NCBI GenBank assembly: GCA_964577205.1
Contig: CAZNYG010000032.1
Coordinates: 1-25,623 of the forward strand
Direction of reading: 5' to 3'
Length of the DNA: 25,623 nucleotides
Origin: CAZNYG01 sp964577205
GTDB lineage: Bacteria; Elusimicrobiota; Endomicrobiia; Endomicrobiales; CAIRNS01
Position numbers and translations under genes: made by a program. The notes under the pieces are model-generated. The model saw nothing but the letters and a program-made list of their open reading frames with translations, had not been told where the DNA came from and searched no databases. This document shows positions 1 to 6,704 of the stretch, in pieces. The number at the start of each line of letters is the position of its first letter. Position 1 is the stretch's first letter.

Positions 1-781
1 GCTGCGTGACTTTACGGGCGCCTCTTTTCGTGCGGGTGAAGAGAAGCACCGGCCCGGAGTACTGGATCAGCAGCTTGTTGAGAAGTGTCCCCTTGTCTTC
101 TTTTTTGACGACAAAGATCTCCTGGGAGACGTTTTCCGCCGCCGTTCCGGCCGGAGCGATCTCGGTGCGGACCGGCAGTTTCATGTGCGAAGATGCTATA
201 TTTACGATCCTGGCCGGAAGCGTCGCCGAGAAAAGAAGCGTCTGCCGCTCTTTCGGCACCGTTTTCAGTATCTGTTCGATCTGCGGGGCGAAACCCATGT
301 CAAGCATGCGGTCGGCTTCGTCCAGTACCAGAAAACACACATCGTCGAGGCGGACGCGCCGTTCTCTCATATGGTCCAGCAGACGGCCGGGAGTCGCGAC
401 AATGACGCGCGGATGCCTGCTCAGCGCGCTGGTTTGCCGGGACATGGACTCTCCTCCGATAATGACCGTGGTCATCAGGCCGGAGGGAGCGGCGAGTTTA
501 TTGATGGATTCATGGACCTGAAGGGCGAGTTCTCGCGTGGGAACGAGCACCAGTCCGCGCCCTTTCTGCCGGGCAAGCTGCTGGATCAGCGGGATGCCGA
601 AGGCGATGGTTTTGCCGGTGCCCGTCTGAGCGATGCCGATGACGTCTTTGCCTTCAAGAGCGATAGGTATGGCTTTTTGTTGAATAGGTGTAGGCGAGGT
701 GAATCCGAAACGGCTGATAGTTTCAAGAATTCCTGGAGCGATGCCAAGTCCGTAGAAGCTGCCTTTTGTCGTGTTTTCCAT
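1..781 (-). CDS. DEAD-box ATP-dependent RNA helicase (RhlE-like), C-terminal part outside the window
   Basis: Reading the minus strand from an ATG at 781 gives 260 open codons that run off the left edge. The Q-motif region (FTSPTPIQ), motif I (AQTGTGKT), Ia (PTREL), GG, TPGR, DEAD in the context VLDEADRMLDMGF and SAT all appear in the expected order, and helicase domain 2 is just beginning at the edge. DEAD-box proteins unwind short RNA duplexes using ATP, in ribosome assembly or mRNA turnover. The compact N-terminus resembles RhlE/DeaD-type bacterial enzymes. No clear Shine-Dalgarno sits before the start (only AAGG 11 bases away), and a -10 box lies five bases upstream, so initiation may be leaderless. 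It is a different paralogue from the helicase at 10990. The C-terminal extension that would name the subfamily is not visible. Confidence 0.93.
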   Translation of the reverse strand, partial: MENTTKGSFYGLGIAPGILETISRFGFTSPTPIQQKAIPIALEGKDVIGIAQTGTGKTIAFGIPLIQQLARQKGRGLVLVPTRELALQVHESINKLAAPSGLMTTVIIGGESMSRQTSALSRHPRVIVATPGRLLDHMRERRVRLDDVCFLVLDEADRMLDMGFAPQIEQILKTVPKERQTLLFSATLPARIVNIASSHMKLPVRTEIAPAGTAAENVSQEIFVVKKEDKGTLLNKLLIQYSGPVLLFTRTKRGARKVTQ

Positions 782-786
782 ACGCC

Positions 787-815
787 AGTATACCTTAAAC
801 GGCGGGATAAGTAAA
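787..815 (-). promoter_or_regulatory. Sigma70-type promoter for the partial DEAD-box helicase
   Basis: On the minus strand, TTTACT (815-810) and TATACT (792-787) are separated by 17 bases. The predicted start of transcription falls on or next to the ATG at 781, which implies almost no leader. This is a motif match only. Confidence 0.45.
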
Positions 816-888
816 GAAAAACCGGAAAAATGTTTCCAGAAATGGTATAATGCCGCTACGTACTAAATTTTGTCCAAAGGATGGCACA

Positions 889-1029
889 ATGGCCAAGAAG
901 CCGAATTACGGTTTTCTGAAACACCAGAAGGACCTCAAGAGAAAGAAGAAACAGGAAGAGAAAAGGCAGCGTAAACTGAATAAAGCGGGTGTCCAGCCCG
1001 ATGACACCAATCCTCCCGCCGTTCCTTGA
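889..1029 (+). CDS. Small lysine-rich conserved-type protein
   Basis: This 46-residue ORF starts MAKKPNYGFLKHQKDLKRKK and continues as a very basic, probably helical stretch (K, R, E, Q) to about residue 33, followed by a short proline-rich tail. Short basic proteins of this kind (MAK-PNY-F-K-QKE then lysine-rich) are found in many bacterial genomes without an assigned function. A purine-rich AAAGG lies just upstream, and a TATAAT-like box (846-851) precedes it without a good -35. The neighbouring helicase is transcribed divergently. A nucleic-acid or ribosome association would fit the charge but is only inference. Confidence 0.6.
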   Translation: MAKKPNYGFLKHQKDLKRKKKQEEKRQRKLNKAGVQPDDTNPPAVP

Positions 1030-1115
1030 GGCCTCGGGAACATACCGTAGTAAGATTTCCGGTCAGGGGCGATCTTCAGTCGCCCGGATCATTGCGAATC
1101 GAAGGAGGCAGTGGT

Positions 1116-1181
1116 ATGGGTACAATGGACATTGTTGCGCGCGAAGAGTCTGTCTCCGGACATCTCTCCGCTCATGCTTAA
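1116..1181 (+). CDS. Candidate 21-residue micro-ORF
   Basis: ATG at 1116 follows AAGGAGG (about 1102-1107) at a good distance and opens 21 codons beginning MGTMDIVAREE, ending with TAA. The strong ribosome-binding site is the only support. No family is recognised, and the weak terminator-like hairpin at 1227-1247 follows it. It could be a chance ORF or a leader peptide. Confidence 0.2.
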   Translation: MGTMDIVAREESVSGHLSAHA

Positions 1182-1284
1182 CCTGTCGAGATAATCCTTC
1201 CAGGCAGATCCTTCCAAAAAACCCGCCGGCCTGACAGCCGTTTTTTTCCTTTTGGCAAAAACGATAAAGAAAGAGGTGCTTTTT

Positions 1285-1353
1285 ATGATTGCAGGATCCT
1301 TTTGCAGTTCTATTGAACGCATAACCCGGAAGCCGTCCGGGGATGTCAAATGA
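1285..1353 (+). CDS. Candidate 22-residue micro-ORF upstream of the RNHCP gene
   Basis: ATG at 1285 follows GAAAGAGGTG and opens 22 codons beginning MIAGSFCSS, ending 56 bases before the RNHCP start. It could be a leader peptide or chance. There is no family match. Confidence 0.18.
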   Translation: MIAGSFCSSIERITRKPSGDVK

Positions 1354-1409
1354 ACCGTTAGGAAGGTCTTTGATTCCCCGGCGAGATGATGTTTCGGAGG
1401 ATCAAAACA

Positions 1410-1787
1410 ATGAGTATCAATGACTGCGGGCACAAGCCCGCATTCGGGGATAGAGTCAGGGAATTCATGTGCAGACATTGCCGGAAGCAGGTCAGCGCTA
1501 TGTCTTTCGGTACCATGAACAGGAACCATTGCCCGTACTGCCTGCACAGTCTGCACGTCGACAGGAATATCGGCGACAGAATGTCCGCCTGCAGGGGCAT
1601 CATGGAACCGATAGCCGTTTCGGTAAGGAAAAAAGGAGAATGGGAGATCATTCACCGTTGTCGCGAGTGCGGCATGATAAGGATAAACCGCATAGCCGGG
1701 GATGATAACGAGGCAACGTTGATCTCTCTTGCCTTGAGGCCGATAGTCAACCTGCCTTTCCCGATAGAAACGCTGGAGATGTTCTGA
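1410..1787 (+). CDS. RNHCP-domain zinc-binding protein
   Basis: The product has 125 residues. The family signature RNHCP is at residues 38-42, within a cysteine-rich fold: C21-x2-C24, C41-x2-C44, C61 and C84-x2-C87, with the conserved segments SLHVD, GDR, MEPI and NRIAGDDN. RNHCP is a small bacterial domain of unknown biochemical role, and the paired cysteines suggest zinc binding (inference). The ATG at 1410 was chosen because CGGAGG at 1395-1400 sits nine bases upstream. An ATG eight codons earlier has no ribosome-binding site. A strong terminator follows at once, so the gene is probably transcribed alone or with the micro-ORFs before it. Confidence 0.88.
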   Translation: MSINDCGHKPAFGDRVREFMCRHCRKQVSAMSFGTMNRNHCPYCLHSLHVDRNIGDRMSACRGIMEPIAVSVRKKGEWEIIHRCRECGMIRINRIAGDDNEATLISLALRPIVNLPFPIETLEMF

Positions 1788-1792
1788 CGAAC

Positions 1793-1840
1793 ACAGGGCA
1801 CAGCTGCCAGTCAATGACGGTTGTGCCCTGTCGCTTTTTT
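1793..1840 (+). terminator. Rho-independent terminator after the RNHCP gene
   Basis: A perfect 10-bp stem (ACAGGGCACA 1793-1802 with TGTGCCCTGT 1822-1831) is followed by six T residues at 1835-1840. It begins a few bases after the RNHCP stop codon. Confidence 0.9.
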
Positions 1841-1940
1841 GAAATTATTCCCGGGGTGCGGCGGTTGAGCGCCGGAGGATCCGCTATCGCATTCCCGATT
1901 ACACAGTAAGAAAATCTAGTAATAGTAATAACTTTGGCTA

Positions 1941-1969
1941 TTGACAAACATTATATAATATGCTAAATT
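1941..1969 (+). promoter_or_regulatory. Sigma70-type promoter of hspR
   Basis: A consensus -35 TTGACA (1941-1946) and TAAATT (1964-1969) are 17 bases apart. The region is markedly AT-rich, and another TATAAT at 1954-1959 is too close to this -35 to pair with it. No HAIR-like inverted repeat (CTTGAGT-N7-ACTCAAG) was seen, so a site for HspR itself is not evident. Confidence 0.6.
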
Positions 1970-2000
1970 AAATTATGGAAAGAGGATAAACGGTACGGCC

Positions 2001-2282
2001 ATGAAAAAAAAGAACAATGTGCCCGGAAGGATCGAGATAGCCGAAGATGACCCTGTGTTCAGCATCAGTATCGTCAGCAGGCTGACCCGTATTCCGGTGT
2101 GGACGCTGCGTGTTCTTGATCACGAGCTTATAGTTTGTCCAAGGAAAACGAAAGGCAAAACCCGCCTCTATTCCAACAGGGATGTCCAGAAGCTCGGGAA
2201 GGTCTATTACTATATGAAAGTGAGGAAAGTCAATGTAGGCGGATTGAAGATTCTTTGCGATCTTGCGGAGATCGAAGAGTAG
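2001..2282 (+). CDS. hspR: HspR-like MerR-family transcriptional regulator
   Basis: The product has 93 residues. The segment from about residue 17 (DDPVFSISIVSRLT) through IPVWTLRVLDHE to TRLYSNRDVQKL matches the MerR-type winged helix-turn-helix as it appears in HspR. HspR proteins repress chaperone genes and are often released by binding DnaK. The protein ends soon after the DNA-binding domain (VGGLKILCDLAE), as is usual for the family. It sits directly upstream of two hsp20 genes on the same strand, which supports a heat-shock role. A purine-rich AAAGAGGA lies rather far (about 13 bases) from the ATG. Its target sites in this genome are not visible. Confidence 0.85.
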   Translation: MKKKNNVPGRIEIAEDDPVFSISIVSRLTRIPVWTLRVLDHELIVCPRKTKGKTRLYSNRDVQKLGKVYYYMKVRKVNVGGLKILCDLAEIEE

Positions 2283-2300
2283 AGCTATATTTTTTTGCCT

Positions 2301-2332
2301 TATAATTAGCACTCATGTAAATAGAGTGCCAG
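2301..2332 (+). promoter_or_regulatory. CIRCE-like HrcA operator overlapping a -10 box, before hsp20
   Basis: TTAGCACTC (2306-2314), a nine-base spacer and GAGTGCCAG (2324-2332) match the CIRCE arrangement TTAGCACTC-N9-GAGTGCTAA. The left arm is perfect and two mismatches fall at the outer edge of the right arm. A perfect TATAAT (2301-2306) abuts the operator, so HrcA binding would block the start of transcription. The -35 region is poor. hrcA is not in the window. Confidence 0.8.
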
Positions 2333-2351
2333 TATGTGCGGGAGGTGAGAG

Positions 2352-2378
2352 ATGAGAATCGGAACAGAAGGCAGATAG
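2352..2378 (+). other. Candidate 8-codon upstream ORF in the hsp20 leader
   Basis: ATG at 2352 lies six bases after GGGAGGTGAG and opens MRIGTEGR before TAG, 47 bases ahead of the first hsp20 start. The ribosome-binding site is as strong as that of hsp20. Its role, if any, could be in translation control of the leader. Confidence 0.25.
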
Positions 2379-2425
2379 TAACGTAAGCGGTTATTCGCTG
2401 AGTTTTTCAGAAGGAGGTAAGCGCC

Positions 2426-2887
2426 ATGATGTTAATGCCATGGAAACCCAGAGAGGCGTGGTGGGACAGGTTCAACGATCTCGAGAAGATCCAGAGCGAG
2501 ATCAATCGGCTGTTAGATTTTTCGCGCCGGCCGGAGAGCGAAAGCGGCTTGAGGGAAGGCGCGTGGAGCCCGGCGATCGACGTCCACGCAAGCAAGGACG
2601 CATTCCTGGTAAAAGCCGATATACCCGGGATGGCCGGGGGCGACATCGAAGTGGTCGTGGAAGGCAGGGCCCTGGCGATCAGGGGAGAGAAAAAGCTCGA
2701 AAATGCCGAAGAGAAAGGGCGCGTCCGAAGCGAGCGTTTCTACGGTTCCTTTTACCGGAGCATGACGCTTCCGGGTGAAGTGGACTCCTCGAAAGTTAAC
2801 GCGAGCTATAAAAACGGGGTGCTTGAGATAATGCTCCCCAAGAAGGAAGAGTACAAGCCGAAACAGATAAAAATAGACGTGCGCTGA
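2426..2887 (+). CDS. Hsp20-family small heat-shock protein, first copy
   Basis: The product has 153 residues. The alpha-crystallin domain runs from about residue 46 (WSPAIDVHASKDAFLVKADIPG) through the LPGEVDSSKVNASYKNGVLEI strand, and the C-terminal IxI motif is KQIKIDV. These proteins are ATP-independent holdases that keep unfolding clients soluble, and they form oligomers through the IxI tail. AAGGAGGT sits seven bases before ATG 2426. The gene follows the CIRCE-like site and lies 19 bases before a second hsp20. It should be induced by heat or unfolded protein through HrcA, possibly also HspR. The N-terminal arm is short and rich in Trp, Arg and Glu. Confidence 0.93.
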   Translation: MMLMPWKPREAWWDRFNDLEKIQSEINRLLDFSRRPESESGLREGAWSPAIDVHASKDAFLVKADIPGMAGGDIEVVVEGRALAIRGEKKLENAEEKGRVRSERFYGSFYRSMTLPGEVDSSKVNASYKNGVLEIMLPKKEEYKPKQIKIDVR

Positions 2888-2906
2888 TAATGCCGGGAGG
2901 AAGAAA

Positions 2907-3275
2907 ATGAATACGCTGACCACAAGGCCGGAAGAAGAACAGGAGAAGACCGTCATTAAACCCCTCGTGGACATCCGCGAGAATGAAAAAGAGATCCGTC
3001 TCGAGGCCGAGATGCCGGGACTGGACCGGGAGAGCGTGGATTTGCAGCTGTTTGGAGACGAGCTGATCGTCAAAGGTTCCCGCAAGGAAGAGAAGATACC
3101 GGAAGGGTACGCGACGCTCCACCGAGAACGCTGCCCTTACGAGTATTCCCGCACTTTCGTGCTGGGAAATGACGTCAGCCGCGAGGGCATTGACGCGAAA
3201 TACGAAAACGGCATCCTGACCGTGATTATCCCGAAGTCGGAAGCCAGCCAGCCCCGGCGCATTAAGATCGCCTGA
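2907..3275 (+). CDS. Hsp20-family small heat-shock protein, second copy
   Basis: The product has 122 residues and is shorter and more divergent than its neighbour. The alpha-crystallin domain spans about residues 20-112 (PLVDIRENEKEIRLEAEMPG to YENGILTVIIPK), followed by the C-terminal IxI motif RRIKIA. CGGGAGG is placed seven bases before ATG 2907, and the gene is 19 bases after the first hsp20, so the two are co-transcribed. The N-terminal arm is very short, and paired different small heat-shock proteins often co-assemble. A double-hairpin terminator closes the operon. Confidence 0.93.
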   Translation: MNTLTTRPEEEQEKTVIKPLVDIRENEKEIRLEAEMPGLDRESVDLQLFGDELIVKGSRKEEKIPEGYATLHRERCPYEYSRTFVLGNDVSREGIDAKYENGILTVIIPKSEASQPRRIKIA

Positions 3276-3285
3276 AGGTCGGGGG

Positions 3286-3354
3286 CTTTCAAAGAATGCC
3301 TTTTGAAAGGGGTTAAGGACCCCGGGCAACCGGCAGGTTGCCCGGGGTTTTTTT
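3286..3354 (+). terminator. Tandem hairpins ending the hsp20 operon
   Basis: A first inverted repeat pairs CTTTCAAA (3286-3293) with TTTGAAAG (3302-3309). The main terminator is a perfect 12-bp GC-rich stem (CCCCGGGCAACC 3320-3331 with GGTTGCCCGGGG 3336-3347) around a four-base loop, followed by seven T. Confidence 0.93.
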
Positions 3355-3368
3355 GCCTGTCTGAATAC

Positions 3369-3397
3369 TTGTGCAACATGTCCGAAACATGTACAAT
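3369..3397 (+). promoter_or_regulatory. Promoter with ACATGT repeat before the PorV-like gene
   Basis: TTGTGC (3369-3374) and TACAAT (3392-3397) are separated by 17 bases. Two copies of the self-complementary hexamer ACATGT (3376-3381 and 3387-3392) fill the spacer, a possible operator. The ATG at 3408 is only 10 bases after the -10, so the leader would be a few bases at most. Confidence 0.45.
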
Positions 3398-3407
3398 TTA
3401 ATAAGTC

Positions 3408-4165
3408 ATGAAACGTTCCATGATGCGATCCTTTCGCGGTATCTTCATATGTTCCCTTCTGCTGCCTGTCCCGGCGTTCTGTTCCGCCGCCGATAAACCG
3501 GTGGCGCTTTTCCTGCGGGACGCGGAACCGGGGGCCCATCTTTACTCGATGGGCCGTGTGTTCGCGAGCCTCGATCCCGGAGACTCTTTCTCTCATCCGT
3601 GGGCCTGGAGCCCGGAACAGCGTTCCGGTATCACGTTCTCTCACTGGCCCGGCATCCTTGATACCGCTTCTTTCGATTTTGCCGGAGCCGCCCTGAAGGT
3701 ACCCCGGGGCATGGTCAGCGTCTCACTGTTGCGGTACAGCGCCGGAACGGAGGCCATGGAAGAGGCAGACGGAACGATACGCGACGTCGCGCTTGAGGAT
3801 GACCTTCTTGCCGGCCTGGGCTAGGGCTGTGATATAGCGAAACGCTGGCGCATCGGCGCGGCGGCGAAATTCCTGCGCAGCACCCTCGCGGAAGATTATT
3901 CGGCTTCAGTTGCGCTCGCCGACGCGGGCCTCATGTATCACACGCCTTCCGGTCACGCGGCGGGTATCGCCGTCAGGAACGCGGGTCAGAAAATGACGTA
4001 TTATAAAACTGCCGAACCGCTGCCGACTGAACTGACAGCGGGCTACACGGTGGATATTGACGACGGTTTTAATGACGACAGCCTGGTAGCCGCGGCCGGG
4101 TACGCGCGGCTGGTTGACACGGCCCGTGATTCACTTTCGCTCGGGCTTGGATATACGCCGGAAGC
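3408..4165 (+). pseudogene. PorV/PorQ-like outer-membrane protein, interrupted by an amber codon and truncated
   Basis: The reading starts with a signal peptide (about 28 residues, hydrophobic IFICSLLLPVPAFCSAA), then shows a beta-barrel pattern like the PorV/PorQ family: GAHLYSMGRVFASLD, WSPEQ, FDFAGAALKVPRG. TAG at 3822-3824 interrupts the frame after DDLLAGLG. The same frame then continues with GCDIAKRWRIGAAAKFLRS, ADAGLMYHTPSG and SLGLGYTP, the expected next segments. Family members usually have an aromatic residue near this place, so a single base change from a tyrosine codon would explain the TAG. Homology stops near 4150-4165, where a different gene begins in another frame. Likely a decayed gene. 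Stop-codon readthrough or a sequence error cannot be excluded. PorV-type barrels act in secretion or transport at the outer membrane. Confidence 0.7.
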
Positions 4166-4183
4166 TTTGACAATAATACCCGG

Positions 4184-5218
4184 ATGGGAACTATCGATGC
4201 GGTTCTCGTCCGTTTCGCCCTGGACGGGACCAGTGTGTGGTCCCGGCAGTTCGGTTCGCCTCAGATCGACATGGTTGCCGGGCTTGCGGTGCGGCCGGGG
4301 ACGATCTATGCCGCCGGGAGCACGACCGGCGGCATGTACGATAATGCCAACGCGGGCGGATGGGATATTTTTGTCACTCGGTATGACGGTTCAGGCAACC
4401 GCGAGCTGACGCGCCAGATGGGGACGGCCGGGGCCGACGTGGTCGGCGGCGCAATGCTGATCAGCTCGATAAGTTTCGCGCTCAGCGGGTTCAGCGCAGG
4501 GAACCTTGACGGCCTGGCAAATGCCGGAGCGGAAGACCTTTTCCTCGTCAAATGGACTACTTCGACGGTACCGGTGTTGCAGTGGACCGGCGAACCGGGA
4601 TATACCGATGACGGTATCCAGCCGAACGAGAGTACCGGCGGCCAGACATATGTTTACCGGGTAACCTACCTGGATCTTGCCGGGATCGGCCCGCTTGCCG
4701 GTTATCCGAAAATCCACGTGCGGCATGAAGGCGCGGAGGTATCGGGCAGCCCCTTTATCATGAGCGAGGTCACACCCGGTGTGACGACGTATGCCGCCGG
4801 AGTTCTCTATACGTATTCGCTTGCGCTGCCCGCGGGCACGTATACCTATCAGATGGAGGCTTTTGATATTTTCGGCAACAGGGCAATCGGCTTTCCAGCG
4901 AATCTTAATTCGGGGCCGGTCTTCCTGCCGCCCGAAGCGAAGAACGTGCGCATTATCCACGGCGTTTTCAAATCGGGCGAAGGAGAGCGCTGCACCCTTT
5001 CCTACGAGCTGGACCGTACCTGCGATATCGGCGTAACGGTCTATGACAGTCTCGGCGCCGAAGTCCGTACGCTTTTTCGCGGCAATGCGGCTCTCGGCGT
5101 GAATACAATTATCTGGGACGGCCGGGATTCCGGCGGCGATCCCGTGGCCAGCGGCGTCTATGTCATCCGCATCGATCCGGGCGGCGGCAAACAGAAAAAA
5201 GTCGTCGTCATCCGCTGA
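4184..5218 (+). CDS. 5'-truncated SBBP beta-propeller / FlgD-Ig secreted protein
   Basis: From ATG 4184 there are 344 codons, but the SBBP-like pattern already starts upstream in this frame (IYAG at about 4151-4162), so the ATG is internal and no signal peptide is present. Residues 1-125 carry SBBP-type repeats (DAVLVRF, SRQFGSPQIDMVAGLAV, IYAAGST, WDIFVTRYDGSG, TRQMGTAGAD). Residues about 130-245 resemble an Ig or fibronectin-like domain. The C-terminus (ITVYDSLGAEVRTLF-type strand, NTIIWDGRD, ASGVYVIRI) is a FlgD-like Ig domain common at the end of surface proteins in little-cultured phyla. Together with the PorV-like remnant upstream it looks like the product of a deletion that joined two genes out of frame. 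Probably not expressed as a functional exported protein. Confidence 0.65.
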   Translation: MGTIDAVLVRFALDGTSVWSRQFGSPQIDMVAGLAVRPGTIYAAGSTTGGMYDNANAGGWDIFVTRYDGSGNRELTRQMGTAGADVVGGAMLISSISFALSGFSAGNLDGLANAGAEDLFLVKWTTSTVPVLQWTGEPGYTDDGIQPNESTGGQTYVYRVTYLDLAGIGPLAGYPKIHVRHEGAEVSGSPFIMSEVTPGVTTYAAGVLYTYSLALPAGTYTYQMEAFDIFGNRAIGFPANLNSGPVFLPPEAKNVRIIHGVFKSGEGERCTLSYELDRTCDIGVTVYDSLGAEVRTLFRGNAALGVNTIIWDGRDSGGDPVASGVYVIRIDPGGGKQKKVVVIR

Positions 5219-5249
5219 CCGGTAAGGCAATAATCAAGGCGCTTAATTT

Positions 5250-6602
5250 ATGACAAAAATAGCTCTTATCAACCCCGGAAAAAATCCGGCCTTCGGCGGC
5301 AACGAACCCCTCTCGCTGGGATACATCGCTTCCTACCTGGAACAACACGGCATAGAAGTGACGATCATCGATGAGCTTGCCGGAGACGACGTGGCGGCGG
5401 GGATCCTTGCCTTCCATCCCGATATCGTCGGCGCAACCGCGACAACGCCTCTGGTCAGCGAAGCTTACGCTCATCTTGCCTTCGCCCGCGAACAGGGGTA
5501 CCGCACCGTGATCGGCGGTGTCCATGCCAGCGTTCTCCCTGAAGAGGCCGCTCTCCACGCCGATCAGGTAGTCGTGGGAGAGGGGGAGGAAGCCCTGCTC
5601 CGCATCGCCCGCGGGGAGGCCGCGGACAGGATCGTCCGGGGCACGCCCGTCAAAAATATCGACGACACGCCTCCGCCCGCGCGGCACCTGATGCGCATGG
5701 ATTATTACGCCGGCCGCCATAAGCGGATGCCGAACGCCGCGCAGTATTTTCTTTCGCGTTCGACGCGGCTCGGCACCATTCTTGCTTCCCGCGGATGCCC
5801 TTACAGCTGCACATTCTGCCATAACAGCTGGAAAGGCCTGCCGGTGCGTTACAACAGCCCCGCCCGCGTCATGGCTGAAATAAAAGAGTTAAAGGAACGC
5901 TACCACGCGAACGCGCTCTTCTTTGCCGACGATGATTATTTCGTCAACAAAAAACGCCTGACGGCCATATGTGAGACGATGATCGCGGAGAACATGGATA
6001 TCGCCTGGGCGGCGAATGCCCGCGTTAGCAGCCTGGACGAGTCGACGGTAGCGCTGGCGAAGAAGGCGGGCTGCCGCCAGATCTGCCTCGGAATTGAAAG
6101 CGGGTCCCAGCGGATCCTTGACGTGCTGAACAAGCGCACGACGGTAGAGCAGGGCGTGAACGCCGTGCGTATCATCAAGGATGCGGGGCTGATCGCGTAC
6201 TCTACCTTTATGATCGGCAACCCTACCGAGACGAAAGAAGATATCGAAATGACCCGGCAGTTCATCATCAAGAGCGGTCTGGACAGTATCGGCGTCTGCA
6301 TCACTACTCCCTATCCCGGGACGGTGCTGTGGGACTGGTGCAGGGAGCATGGCCTTGTTCCTGAACGCTGCGACTGGTCCCGGTTCAACCATGAAGGTTG
6401 CCACGTCCCCGCCAACGAGAACCTTTCTCCCGGCGAGATAGAATCCCTGCGCAGCGGCATCGTGTTCGAATGCCTGGTCCTGCGCAAACCGGGGATGCTG
6501 TGGTTCTACGTCAAGAACGTCCTGCTGTATCCCCGTGAACTGCTGGACCGGTTCATTTCCGTTGTGACGCCTCTCCTGAGAAGGTCCTTGCGCGGCAATT
6601 GA
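5250..6602 (+). CDS. B12-binding-domain radical SAM protein
   Basis: The product has 450 residues. Residues about 1-135 form a cobalamin-binding-type Rossmann domain (NEPLSLGYIASYLEQHG, VGATATTPLV, VIGGVHASVLPEEA, VVGEGEEALLRI). The radical SAM core begins with RGCPYSCTFC, cysteines 183, 187 and 190 binding the 4Fe-4S cluster, and continues with FFADDDYFVNKKR, GCRQICLGIESGS and FMIGNPTET. This architecture is shared by BchE-like enzymes, methyltransferases and many uncharacterised cobalamin-dependent radical SAM enzymes, so the substrate cannot be named. The C-terminal 90 residues have the usual tail. Ribosome-binding site weak (AAGGCG). It sits between two eroded genes, with no biosynthetic partner nearby. 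Confidence 0.88.
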   Translation: MTKIALINPGKNPAFGGNEPLSLGYIASYLEQHGIEVTIIDELAGDDVAAGILAFHPDIVGATATTPLVSEAYAHLAFAREQGYRTVIGGVHASVLPEEAALHADQVVVGEGEEALLRIARGEAADRIVRGTPVKNIDDTPPPARHLMRMDYYAGRHKRMPNAAQYFLSRSTRLGTILASRGCPYSCTFCHNSWKGLPVRYNSPARVMAEIKELKERYHANALFFADDDYFVNKKRLTAICETMIAENMDIAWAANARVSSLDESTVALAKKAGCRQICLGIESGSQRILDVLNKRTTVEQGVNAVRIIKDAGLIAYSTFMIGNPTETKEDIEMTRQFIIKSGLDSIGVCITTPYPGTVLWDWCREHGLVPERCDWSRFNHEGCHVPANENLSPGEIESLRSGIVFECLVLRKPGMLWFYVKNVLLYPRELLDRFISVVTPLLRRSLRGN

Positions 6603-6627
6603 GTTTGCCGTTGATTGTTTATATAAT
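6599..6627 (+). promoter_or_regulatory. Promoter before the PAS/HD-GYP remnant
   Basis: TTGAGT (6599-6604) and TATAAT (6622-6627) are 17 bases apart, overlapping the end of the radical SAM gene. An ATG at 6626 opens only nine codons (MSESQCFRK) and ends before the PAS frame begins, which hints at a lost original start. Confidence 0.45.
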
Positions 6628-6704
6628 GTCAGAAAGCCAGTGTTTTCGAAAGTAATAGCCGGGACCTCCACGGCGATCTGATAGACGGGTTCGTCAGCGT
6701 CGAT

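Larger units (their letters stand above)
1030..1409 (+). other. 380-base stretch with no ordinary gene
   Basis: No conventional gene was found between the lysine-rich ORF and the RNHCP gene. It holds two micro-ORFs of about 20 codons, each behind a Shine-Dalgarno-like sequence (described separately), and a weak terminator-like element at 1227-1247 (CGGC, six-base loop, GCCG, seven T). Nothing matching a known riboswitch was recognised. Confidence 0.4.

Noticed and set aside
6..814. Overlapping plus-strand ORFs of 171 and 209 codons
   Set aside because: They are antisense to the minus-strand DEAD-box helicase, whose motifs are complete and in order; no family pattern is seen in the plus readings.
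1089..1814. Minus-strand ORF of 241 codons
   Set aside because: It lies antisense to the RNHCP gene and across its terminator, and shows no domain pattern.
1954..1959. TATAAT as the -10 of hspR
   Set aside because: It lies only seven bases from the consensus TTGACA, and no -35 is found 16-18 bases upstream of it.
2796..3644. Minus-strand ORF of 282 codons
   Set aside because: It crosses a strong terminator and is antisense to the second hsp20 and the PorV-like gene; open by codon bias only.
4391..5230. Minus-strand ORF of 279 codons
   Set aside because: Antisense to the SBBP/FlgD-Ig gene, whose sense frame carries clear repeats and a FlgD-like end.
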